DNA from: Cordilura impudica
Taxonomy: Eukaryota; Arthropoda; Insecta; Diptera; Scathophagidae
Length of the DNA stretch: 64,000 nt
NCBI GenBank assembly: GCA_963682025.1
Contig: OY821519.1
Coordinates: 109,681,764-109,745,763, forward strand
Direction: 5' to 3'
The notes below the pieces were generated by a model. The model was not told the DNA's origin and searched no databases. It saw only the letters and a program-made list of their open reading frames with translations. This document shows positions 54,001 to 64,000 of the stretch, in pieces; within the stretch, counting starts at the first letter, position 1, and every line of letters begins with the position of its first letter. A program made the position numbers and the translations under genes.

Positions 54001-54004
54001 CTTA

Positions 54005-56035
54005 AAATATAGGTATGTCATATAAAAATAGCTTCTTTTGGTGCCCAGTAGGAGTTATGTTTCGCTAGACCCAGAAATTACGGGTTCGATCAACAATTGT
54101 AGCATTCCCAACATATTTAGCATTTGAAATGAACATAATATCTTACAGAAACTGCGGTAGTTGAGCTAAAATGCAAAAATATAACAATAGGCATTTAAAA
54201 ATAAACCATTGAACATTCTGTATTATTATAGAATAATCAATTATCCAAAACATCAATCTAAGTATAATTGCAATTCTCATATAAATAAAGAACACTGTCG
54301 CTCAATACACTTTACATAGTTTACTATTAAGCAAATAATAAAGGTAAATAAAAGATATACAAATGAAGGCCCTGTTGCATGAAGAGAAGTATATGCAAAT
54401 TTAGGTCAGTTTAAAAGTTTTAGGTTTCTAACTCATCCGCACAAAAAATTCCAATTTATTGCGGGGTTTTGCCTTCACTTCCTTCTGAGTTTGAAATTAG
54501 ACCGCTAAGAGTTTGTCTTACTTTCAGCTTCTTTTTGAAATTTTTAAGAATGTTTTTAGGGCAGAAAAAAATAACTTTTAAGAGTTCAAAAAATAAACTT
54601 ATATATGCATCGTTTCGGAATTCTTAAATATAAGCAACTAGAGCCTGAAATTATCTTTTTTTTCTGCGAGATTTAACTTTTCTAATATCCACTAATTTTC
54701 GGCCGACACTGTTCATGCAGATACTTTATCGATAATAAAAATTTATATTCTTTGTTCTTTATTTAAACAATTTATCCCAATTTGGCAGCTACTCTATTGT
54801 ATTTAGATTTTTTACGTACTTTTGTTTATATTTTGAATTAAAATATTTTCCATTAGTAATAGGCGCTAACAGCCACCAATGAATTTGTGTAGAAGTGTAT
54901 GCTTTGTTTACCAAAAGCCCAACTCACAATATGACGAATCAGTAGCGGTCTCGTAATTACTTGGAACGCATAAATTTATAGTTAGTTATTTTAATGAATG
55001 CATTGATACATGGTTTTTCAATAATAAAATATTCCATATATGAAAAGAAAATTAAATTAAATTGTGTTCCCATACACAATTATTATAAACATTTCTTGGG
55101 CTTGGCAAAAGTTCAACGTCAGACCCTGACTCAAAAAAAAAAAAAATAATAAATAAAATAAAAGTGAAAAATTAAATGATATGCTTAAAGTTTCATACCG
55201 TATTAATAATCAAAAACATCAATTAAGCACTTGCTAAATATTCTTACCAACCTCATTAAAATTAAACAATATTAAATAGAACACATGCATAATATTATTT
55301 TTAGCATAATTTTCCAGTGCAGTTTAAGGCAAATTTAAGGAATCTGTCTTAATAATCGTACAGTAAGCGCCATCGTGCGTTGCTATGACATTATTAACTT
55401 TGGATTTACATACAGCTTCAAGACTTCAAGCCTATCCCAGATTTACAGATGTGATAATTAATATTTACCTAGAATGAAAGGTACTTTCTCTGTTTTTCCG
55501 ATACCATTTACTTTTGGTTCTACTACTTACATTAATAACTACTCATAAAATTTACTCTGTACGGATGTGCGTTGCTACGATATCGATAACTATATACTCT
55601 TTCTTTTATGGCCGCCCAATTATGGTTCATATACGTTCATAAACGTGAACATTGTATTATTTACATTGACTGCTCTAAAATTTTAAAAAATCTAAAAGCT
55701 CAAAACCGTGAATATAAATTTTTTCAAAATCTGTATCTGTAGGTATTAGGAATACAAGTTAGGATTAGGTATTTCGAAAACTTCATTTTAACTTATTTTA
55801 TTTTCAGCTATTTGCGCGTCAATTTAAGAATATTTTTCTTACGTGATTTCTGATACAACCAGTAGAGCTAGCATCCGAGCTACTATATAGACTTACGTTC
55901 AGCTTGATACCACCGATATTTCTAGATCTTTTCCGTCTCTCCTGCTCTTTCTACTCCGTATGTGATGACACTTTATATGGCTAGTTGCTAACGATGTAAC
56001 CCAGTGTGTTTCGCTAGCCCTCTCCCCCCCCCCCT
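54005..56035. other. No gene seen
   Basis: AT-rich, no supported coding region. A poly-C run (CCCCCCCCCC) lies at about 56026-56035 immediately before the Helitron-type array. The stretch at 55840-56020 is less AT-rich but shows no recognisable open frame. Confidence 0.4.
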
Positions 56036-56039
56036 CCCG

Positions 56040-56310
56040 CATAGTAATGAAAGGGCTCACGCAAATTCACAAGGCTCTCATTATTGCAGTATACCAGACA
56101 TATGTCATTTATAATTTATTTTATTGAAGGTGCCACGTCTGACTGCTCACGTTAATATATTATAATAGATGACCTAAGACAAATTTGCAAAGCTATCTTT
56201 GTCATAGTACTCGACATATATATGATATTGAGTAAATACTTTGTATGGAAGATACCACGCCCACTTATCCGATCCTGCCCATTCCCGGCATAGCTACTAA
56301 CATTAATAAT
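56040..56310 (-). mobile_element. Helitron-type 140-bp unit array, truncated
   Basis: Two units with GGTGCCACGTC and GATACCACGCCCACTTATCC motifs and CTCACGTTAATATATTATAA-type spacers, like those inside the Helitron derivatives. It runs directly into the helicase end of the next derivative at about 56311, so two derivatives are abutted here. Confidence 0.55.
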
Positions 56311-56324
56311 AGATTTTTTTATTT

Positions 56325-56442
56325 CAATGCTTGCTGATATACAATGTTTTTTTGTTTTTTCATTCGGTGGAACAATTATCAGATTTTTTGGTGTGCCTAC
56401 CCTGGAGCAAGTACGTGTAGCTGCCCATGAGAAGAACATGGA
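56325..56442 (-). pseudogene. Helitron helicase C-terminal remnant
   Basis: Minus strand FFSWAATRTCSRVGTPKNLI then VPPNEKTKKHCISASIEIKK. The block TCSRVGTPKNLII followed by PNEKTKK is the conserved Helitron helicase C-terminus and is the best preserved of the four such ends in the window. A Trp stands where the SHGQLYV block would put His-Gly, from a one-base shift. Confidence 0.75.
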
Positions 56443-57330
56443 TATTCCGAACTAAATCTGCCAACACTTAACTATTGGCCTTGAATTTAGAATATCGTTT
56501 TCCAATTTTGATTTAAAGCGATTTTCCGTTTTGCCGATTTTTGATTTTGGCGATTTTTGAATTTGACGATTCTGTTCATATTTTCAACGACTAATCACAT
56601 TGATAACTAATGTACTCGTCAAAAGTTTCAAGATTGTCGCTTTCGTAGTACTTCATATATATTGTATACCGCCAAATTGGACTACTCACATCAATATCTG
56701 ATGGACTCGTGCAAAGTGTCGATTCTTTCCCTTTTATAGTACACCAATTATATGATATTATATCAACTTTGCATGGGCGGTGCTACGCCCACTACTCACG
56801 CAAAGTCGCAAGGCTCTCACTTTTACAGTACTCCAGATATATGACATTAAATAGTTATTTTCTTTGGGGAGTGCCACGCCCATTGGTGTGATCCCCCCCA
56901 ATTTGTTATCCGACTACTCATAATAATATCTGATAGGCTCGTGCAAAGTGTCAAAGCTTTCCCTTTTTTAGTACACCAGTTATATGATATTTGATATTTA
57001 CTTTGTATGGGCGGTGCCGCACCCACCGCTCTGATCATGCCCATATTTTGTTCAAATAATCACACGAATAACTTATGGGCTCACGCAAAGTCCCGAGACT
57101 CTCGCTATTACAATACTCCAGATATATGACATTTTATATTTTACTTTGTCCTACTACTCACATTAATAATAGGTGACATCAGACAAATTTGAAATGCTCT
57201 CTGTCATAGTACTCGAGATATATAATATTGAGTTATTTCTTTGTATGGGAGGTACCACACCCACCCATTTCCAGCATATTAAAAAATTACTTTGTGTTGG
57301 AGGTGCCACGTCCACTAAAAATATTTAAAA

Positions 57331-60300
57331 ACAAGTAAGAGTGTTATATTCGGCTGTGCCGATTATTTGATACCCTCCACCTCGGTTTGAGTCTTGATAA
57401 TAAATGTAAATGAAAAAGTAAACAATTTGTTAAACTTAATACCAAAATATTTCAGGAAATTCTTTGGGTTGGTTTTCGTCTTTTCTATTATTTCGGATTT
57501 ATTTCGGTGTTTGCTTTTTGGTCATCGTGGTTGCTGATCGGCATGCATTTAGGTTATATACCTATATGCATGCGTTTCCGGTTATATGACACAACTTCTC
57601 GTTTAATTTAGTTTTTGCTAATTAAATAGCTCGCCCTAACCTCCATTGCAAAGGTAATGGTTGTGTAGGGTGGCTATATGCATTTAATCGTGCTAATTGG
57701 AGATGGCTGTATAGTTTCTTTTAACTGGCCAAATATTTCTTCATTGCGGTCATATAGGTCGGATGGAGTAACAATATAATAACCAAAAAAAACTCTCTCA
57801 ATTTCTTTATTAAAATATTGCCATATTTGGAAAACATAGAGAATAAATTTATAATAATATATATTCAAATTAGGGATGCCAACGCAAAAAACTAAATGTC
57901 AAAACATTTTAAATAAAATAATTTGTTCTCTTTATTTTCTGAAAAACTTCAAATTTTCATACAAAAAAATTGTGAAAATTTATATATAAAAAATAACATT
58001 CTCATTAAATTGCGTTTATTTATGTAACAGTTTTTATGTTCGCAATTCTTAAATATCATTTGACGTTTTCTAAAATTCATTGAATTTAAATTAATGTTTT
58101 CTGTAGTGCGATTCTGTAAATTTCAACGATCCGACAATCGCAAAATATATCGACAGCTATTGTTGTTTGCACTAAGTATAAAGTGATTCACTAAGTACAT
58201 ACATCTTAACGACAGTCGACAAATCTATTTTTCTATTTATTTAAATTGTAAACGAGTGGCATCTCTGTCAAAATAAGCGAAAAACACAAAGAAGAATAGA
58301 AAAAAACAAATTACATCGTGTTTGACAGGACGATTTTATGTTTATATTTAATATCTTTACTTTTTTACTAATATTTCTGTGTATTTATTTGAAAATGAAA
58401 TAATGAATTGAATATGCTATTCAATTTTTTTATTTATATAAAAAAGTTTTTTAATTAAAGCAAAATATTTTCACTATTTTATGATTTTTATTTATGTTTG
58501 ACGACATTTCAACCTAAAAATTGAAGTTTTTATCGATTGAATAAACAACACAAAAATGAGCTGAGTTTAACAATAGCGAATATCGTTTAAAAATTTTACT
58601 GATAATTTTGCAATTTTCTTTTTTTTAATGATTCGACTATCGTTAAAAGAAGTTACTGAATCGCGGTACTGAAAAGCTATTAATTTCTCCTGAATGTCAA
58701 TATTTTCTATAAATGTAAAAATTTTTTAAATGTAAACATAGGTATATGGTGTTTTCTTTTTTGAAATTTCAATTTGTGTTTAACGAATAAAATTTATATA
58801 TTAAAGATGCAATTGATGTCTTCTAAATTTAAAATTATAATTTCCGACGTTTTGATATGATTTTCTGAAATTCAATTGTAATTTATAATTGGAAATTTTT
58901 AATTCCAGTTTTTAGAATTGATATTTTCTTAAATTTGAATGGAAAATTTAAAAAGTGCAATTTTGTATTTATGTGAATAATAATGCTTTAGTAATTATAA
59001 ATAATTTTTAAAAATTAGATGTAACCGCAATCAGATATTTTGTAGGTAAAGCAGAATAATAATTCTATATAATTTTGTGGAACTGTTTTGAAAGCAAAAA
59101 ACTCATTGATGAACTCGGTAACTCTATTTTGTAAAGACAACAAAAAGTGAATATGCCAAACTTATGTTCATATTTATAAAAGAATAATCAAAATACGTAT
59201 GAAATAAAAGACCAGCCCGTGTATACTCTTAACATTGTTCTGTATGATATCCAGTTGAAAATATTAACATTCATGTTAAAATAGAAATTACTATTGCAAA
59301 GCTAATTAGAACAAACAAAAATTGTGGCGCCATCTACTGTGGCATAGTCACGCTGAGCAAAATGAAGTGACACTCTGTTAATGCAAAAGAAATGTATTTT
59401 CCCCACAACAAAATATTGCAGAATTTTATGTAAATAAAATAATATACCGACTTAATTTTAACATGCAGTTGTTATGGATATACATATAAAATATATGTAT
59501 GTATATTATTTGTATTATTCAATATGTTTATATAAATTTATAAATAAATTTATACATAAAATTTTTTTTGCTATATTTACATTGTTTTTTTTTTTTATTA
59601 ACAACTAGGTATTTTAGCATTATTTGCTTTAGATGTTGGTGAATTTTTACTCCCTTTATATTAACTCGTAGTGTCTGCTTGTCAAAAAAATTTTGGATCG
59701 ATTTTAACCAATTCCCCGTGAGCCTTTCGATCTGAAATTTTGCAGGCAGGCTCTTGGTAATAGCAGAAATGATCTAACAAATTTTTAGAGTGATGCCAAA
59801 ACAATGGAAACTTTTAAATTTTTCTACCAGAGTTAATAAAAAATGTACAAAGGGTTAGTTTTTATTATATTATTACCACAACGACCACAAAAATAACAAG
59901 TCCAGCTATGACAACAACACAACATTTAGAATAACAACAAGAACAATATAGAAACATCATATTTTTCATTTTTTTTTTACTTTTCCAGAGATTTCCCTGG
60001 ACCTGTTCCACCGAATTTAACGATTTTTGAAATAGAAATCTTCCAATGAATTTGTTGAATTATTCTCACTAAAAATGATCACTGTAGCTGCACTATTTAG
60101 GGCGTAATCGTGACAAGAACAACATAGAAAATTATATTTTTTCAAGACCTTTTTTAGTTCTTCATTCAAATCTCGGGCCCTAATCGACCGATTTGGACGA
60201 TTTTAAATAGCTAACTTTTCAGGATGCTAATGAATCATTTTTTAAGTCAACGAGCGCCCTAGGTGCCCGATTGATGCCGTCATCGTGATTTCCACAGACG

Positions 60301-60450
60301 GACAGACGGACATCGCTATATCAACTCCGGTTGTTATAAGGATCACAAATATATATATTTTATGGGGTCCAAAATTTTTTTTCTAATTATTACAAACGGA
60401 ATGACAAACTTATATATACCCTCTGCACACTGGAGTGAAGGGTATAAAAA
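57331..60450 (+). mobile_element. 3.1-kb non-coding DINE/mini-me-like element
   Basis: Begins ACAAGTAAGAGTGTTATATT, then palindrome TTCGGCTGTGCCGA and GATACCCTCCACC. Ends with the core CACAGACGGACAGACGGAC (60294-60312), ATATATACCCTCTG, GGAGTGAAGGGTATAAAAA. Both ends match the 825-bp copy at 541-1365, so the extra 2.3 kb is internal. The interior is AT-rich, with no open frame over about 65 codons. It sits inside Helitron F. Origin of the long interior is unknown: an ancestral full-length form, captured DNA, or nested unrecognised insertions. Confidence 0.6.
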
Positions 60451-60621
60451 TTATAGCCTATAGCACTTCCCATATCCGCAGTAAGACTCTGTGAAAATTT
60501 CAGGAAGATCAGATGTGCAGTTACGAAGATTGGCTCCTGCAAACAAACAGACAAAAAACACACATTGCCTCTTTATTATATTAGTGTAGAATCTACACTG
60601 TAGATAGATATATCTACTTTT

Positions 60622-60987
60622 AAAACAAGTAAGAAAATTAAAGTCGGTCTAGACCGAATATACGATACCCTATACCATGCGTTTAGAGATCCTAACTCTT
60701 AGGCCCAACTAATTGGATATAGAAAATAAGCATAAACCAAATTTGAGTGGCATTTTTAATAATTTTTTGGCTGCAGATATGAAAAAGTTCATATCGGATG
60801 CCATGTCTATATGGGGACTAGGTCCAAAAATGGACCAATCCTGACCATGGTTAGTAAAGTCTCTTGTATTTTGCGAAAATATATACAAACAATATTTGAG
60901 ATGAATCAGTGCAGTAGCTCTATATGGGTCCTATGGTTAAAAGTTGTCCCATAGGGATCAAACCACATAGTGGTATAGGGTATAAAA
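60622..60987 (+). mobile_element. Mini-me-like repeat, internally deleted
   Basis: Starts AAAACAAGTAAGAAAATTAA, then the palindrome TCGGTCTAGACCGA, then TATACGATACCCTATACCAT. It passes AAAGTTCATATCGGATGCCA and jumps from about 60950 straight to the end block ACCACATAGTGGTATAGGG, so the GACGGAC core is deleted. Confidence 0.7.
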
Positions 60988-60989
60988 AA

Positions 60990-61600
60990 TTATGGAAACA
61001 TTTCCTGCAAATTTGTCCTAACAATCGGAATATTCTGAATTTTTCCTGATATGGATTTAGCACTAATCGATTCGGTGATTTTTCCTGCATTTTAGAGCTT
61101 TCCATGGAATTTTCTGGCTCTCATTTTTATAGATTAAATTGTCACGCAGAATAATCCAGCGTGCCAAAAGTGGGTCTACGAGCGTATCAAAATTTGAAAG
61201 AGATTGAAAAACATATACAGGCTGCCTCATCAACAGTTAAAACTTTGATATTTAACGACTGCCTTAATAACAAACGATTTTGAATCGTCAATTCAGTAAA
61301 ATTTGTACTATGTATCGCTTTTCGCCAAAAGATATTCCAATGAACTGGTTGAAGAAGACCCACTTTGTGGTGGAATATGAAGCATGGCTTGCATTCGTTT
61401 CTGTATAAAGTGTAATTAGCTCAAAGAATTTTGCTGGTAGACCGGCCATACCGCTTACAATACGGCCAAACAATCGCCTCGACCAGAGAGGCCTATTTCA
61501 CACTATGTGGCGGTGTTAACAAACAAAATTTAGACCTCTCCAGACCTATTTTTGTGGCATTATTTTAAAAGCACACGATCATCATTGCAATCTATGTTAA
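60990..61600. other. No gene identified
   Basis: Less AT-rich than average at 61130-61560. A minus frame (61473-61288) and plus-frame scraps such as TSPDLFLWHYFKS near 61530-61575 are vaguely transposase-like, but too short to assign. It lies directly 5' of the LINE. Confidence 0.3.
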
Positions 61601-61607
61601 AAGTGGT

Positions 61608-62306
61608 TTGAGTTGCAAAGTTAAATGCAAGTCTGATGCTGAAGGCAATATTTGTAATAGTAGATCTGAAGACATAAATCTTATTGAATTCATTTTTCTT
61701 GAGCTGTCCAACTTAAACAGAAAGATTCTTATTGGCAGTGTGTACAGGCCTAATTGTAATGTAAACATTACTCTATTTATGAAAATCTTGGAAAGCTTAA
61801 CAATGGCGTATGATGATATTGTGATTGCAGGTGATTTTAATTCAAATGTCCTAATTGACTCTAGTCTTACCAACAGCATGAAATTCATTGGACTCACTGC
61901 TACCAATATGTACATGCCCACACATTTTACATCAACAAGCAATACATTGATTGATCTATTTTTTATTTCTCACGAATCGAATCTCTTATTGTGTGATCAA
62001 ATATCAGCTCTCTGCTTTTCTAAGCATGATCTCATCTTTATGGTGTATGATTTTGAAATACAAATTCCAAACCAAACATTTACATTTCGTGATTTCAAGA
62101 ATATTGAATATATAACTTTGCATGATGAATATAGGAAAATTGACTGGAATTGTATTTACTACATGGTATCGGTTGATGAACAATTGAATTTCCTGAAGCA
62201 CCGTCTTAAAAATTTATTTAATCTAACTGTTCCTTTGAAAACGAAGATAATCAACGTTAGGCAAAAACCATGGTACACACCAGCAATTAGTCGTCTAATA
62301 GAATAA
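61608..62306 (+). pseudogene. LINE endonuclease domain, partial
   Basis: 232-residue frame: GSVYRPN (about 61737-61757), the catalytic IVIAGDFNSNVLI (61818-61856), TSTSNTLIDLFF (61930-61965) and SKHDLIF (about 62020-62040). These are the AP-endonuclease-type motifs of LINEs. The usual SDH near the end is SKH here, which removes a catalytic Asp. The N-terminal part with the first catalytic Asn/Glu is missing. The frame stops at 62306 after RQKPWYTPAISRLIE. Confidence 0.8.
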
Positions 62307-64000
62307 CGTGACTTTGCATATTCTCGATGGAAACGCTATAAAACTACAGAGTTACATGAAAATTATCGTTTAGCTAGGAGAATAGTAACCAAAAAAATAA
62401 AAGATGCTAAATCTAACTATTACGTCGAAAAATTCAACAACATTATAGACACAAAAAAAAAATTGGAAATCAATACAAGAGATTGGAATTGGTAAAAACA
62501 AAAATAGCAATAATATTATTAATGAAAGTCCGAACGATTTAAACAAGAAATTTACAATGTAAATATGCTGGAAGCGGATAATAAATTTTATGATGATTTC
62601 CACGTGAATTCTCTCCCAACACGCCTTTTTTCTTTTAACTGTGTCACACGGAACGATGTATATAGAAGTTGCATATCCATAAAATACAATGCTACAGGCA
62701 TTGATGGTATAAATCCAAAGTTTTTGAAGATGATACTTCCGTCACTTTTGCCTCAAATTACTTATATTTTTAATAACATTATTACTACCAGCACTTTTCC
62801 TTCACGATGGAAAGAAGCTAAAATTTTGCCAATACCAAAATCACCCACTGAATATCGACCCATAGCAATCCTACCATTCCTCTCTAAGGCATTGGAGAAA
62901 ATACTACATAATCAAATTACTTCATACGTTAATGATAATCGGCTACTTACTAACAGACAATCTGGTTTTCGGGCAGGGCATAGCTGCATCTCTGCTCTTA
63001 CTGATGTATCCGAAGATTTGAGAAAAGAAGTTGATGATGGTTTTTTTACCATGTTAGTATTGTTGGACCATTCCAAAGCATTTGACACTGTAGACCACAA
63101 CGTATTAATTCAGAAATTACAGAAAATGATGAATTTTTCTTCAACATCGGTCAGCTTAATGTCATCTTATCTTAAAAACAGAATGCAGTGTGTGGAAACC
63201 CAGTCTGGAATGTCAAATTTACTTTATGTAAAACGATGAGTTCCGCAAGGGTCAATTCTTGGAGCTCTTCTTTTTTCAATATACTCTAATGATCTTCCCA
63301 TCCAGTTGTTGCATAGTAAGATTCGCTTGTATGCTGACGATGCACAATTATATATAAGCAACAGAAATGAAGGTGTTGAGGACTGTATCAGAAAATTGAA
63401 TGAGGATCTTAACAGAGTTTTTCTTTGGGCCTCAGCAAATGGATTAAGTTTAAATCCACGAAAATCTAAATGTATTGTTATACGCAAAAGGACTAGCAAA
63501 ATTATACTTAAGCCAAACATACTAATAAATAATCAGCCGATTGAAATTGTTGAAAGCGCAAAGAATTTAGGAGTTATCTTCAATAATACGCTTACTTGGT
63601 CTGATCATGTAAATGCAGCATGTGGCAGAACTTATTCTATGCTTAGAACACTCTGGCCCACACAATGCTTTACACCTATAAAAATTAGAATTTTACTCGC
63701 GAAAACATATTTGTTACCGATTCTGATGTATGGATGTGAGGTTTTCTCTTGTTGCGACTCGGAAAGTAAACGAAGATTAAACGTTGTTTACAATAACATT
63801 ACTAGATATGTATTTGGACTGCGGAGATTTGACAGCATTTCATCGTATTCGAAGAAACTATATGGTGTTCAATTTGAGGACTTATTGAAAATACGTATTT
63901 TAATCTTTTTACATAAAATTATTATCGCTCGAGAGCCTGACTATCTATTTAATAGATTAAAATTCAGTAGATTTAATAGAACCAAAAATATAATTCAAAT
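62307..64000 (+). pseudogene. LINE reverse transcriptase, broken
   Basis: The linker is frame-broken at 62307-62564. A frame then runs from 62565 to a TGA at 63237-63239, with YNATGIDGINPKFLK, EYRPIAILPFLSKALEK, QSGFRAGHSC and LLDHSKAFDTVDH (usual LDFSKAFD). Directly after the TGA the same frame continues VPQGSILGALLFSIYSND, RLYADDAQLY (63325-63354), the C-terminal WASANGLSLNPRKSKC, and stays open to the window end. The single in-frame TGA just before VPQGS looks like a point mutation. The copy is otherwise well preserved from 62565 on. Confidence 0.85.

Larger units (their letters stand above)
56311..60590 (-). mobile_element. Helitron derivative F, split by a 3.1-kb insertion
   Basis: Left part 56311-57330: helicase C-terminal remnant, GATTTTGGCGATTTTTG array (56530-56550), then about five units of roughly 140 bp (GGTGCTACGCCCA types at 56776, 56867, 57009, 57246, 57299). 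Right part 60451-60590: TTATAGCCTATAGCACTTCC through a CAAACAAACAGAC tract to the 5' end, which reads TCTACACTAATATAATAAAG on the minus strand. Derivative B shows the two parts are normally continuous (ATAAAAATAT...TTATAACCTATG), which proves that 57331-60450 is an insertion. Confidence 0.7.
61608..64000 (+). mobile_element. LINE (jockey/CR1-type), ORF2 remnant running off the window
   Basis: Plus-strand non-LTR retrotransposon with endonuclease and reverse transcriptase. Its missing 3' end can be seen in the truncated copy at 27225-27870. It starts inside the endonuclease, so it is 5'-truncated or decayed upstream. Frameshifts and stops inactivate it. Confidence 0.88.

Noticed and set aside
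61288..61473. Minus frame with ASHASYSTTKWVF and plus scrap TSPDLFLWHYFKS as a mariner-like remnant
   Set aside because: Only one weak motif, and no other transposase block in order; left unassigned.

Overview
This 64 kb window is AT-rich, gene-poor animal DNA made almost entirely of transposable elements in various states of decay. The mixture points to a higher fly (Diptera): dispersed repeats with GTCY-type (GTCTGTCCGTCTG) cores like the dipteran mini-me/DINE-1 group, an env-bearing gypsy-group errantivirus, a DD41D mariner-like element, Transib elements and Helitrons. No complete host gene, rRNA or tRNA could be recognised. Two or three short coding-looking islands remain unexplained (7862-8003, 26565-26770, 50040-50730).

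Layout. 1-6.3 kb: Helitron ends, a DINE/mini-me-like element (541-1365), a 158-bp hairpin MITE, and a 1-kb Helitron derivative. 6.5-7.8 kb: broken copy of a DD41D mariner-like element, whose intact second copy lies at 33.4-34.7 kb. 8.3-10.2 kb: decayed LINE on the minus strand. 11.2-13.0 kb: hAT transposase remnant split by a Helitron. 13.1-17.1 kb: remains of two coding Helitrons (Rep HUH motif and Pif1-like helicase). 17.3-26.4 kb: MITEs, minisatellites and several mini-me-like copies. 26.96-31.2 kb: one mini-me-like element split by a LINE fragment and by a 2.9-kb Transib with RAG1-like transposase remains. 35.0-41.1 kb: a second Transib subfamily, with a solo end and a 5-kb copy whose transposase gene is interrupted by a 1.1-kb, 21-bp-unit minisatellite. 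41.13-48.59 kb: an apparently complete errantivirus provirus (minus strand), with 683-bp LTRs that look identical, a CGCC target duplication, gag, pol and env frames all open, and a leader carrying a periodic palindrome array. 50.9-54.0 kb: opposed mini-me-like copies with a second MITE copy, and a minisatellite split by an RNase H-bearing LINE remnant. 56.0-60.6 kb: a Helitron split by a 3.1-kb non-coding DINE/mini-me-like element. 61.6-64.0 kb: a second LINE (endonuclease plus reverse transcriptase) running off the window.

The most notable content is the pair of RAG1-like (Transib) elements. Their ends begin with CACAGTG, the V(D)J recombination heptamer. The transposase remnants keep recognisable equivalents of the RAG1 D-D-E residues and the C2H2 zinc site. 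Because nearly every element sits inside another, the relative order of insertions can be read directly. The errantivirus and the 33.4-kb mariner-like copy look youngest; Helitron, hAT and mini-me-like sequences are oldest.
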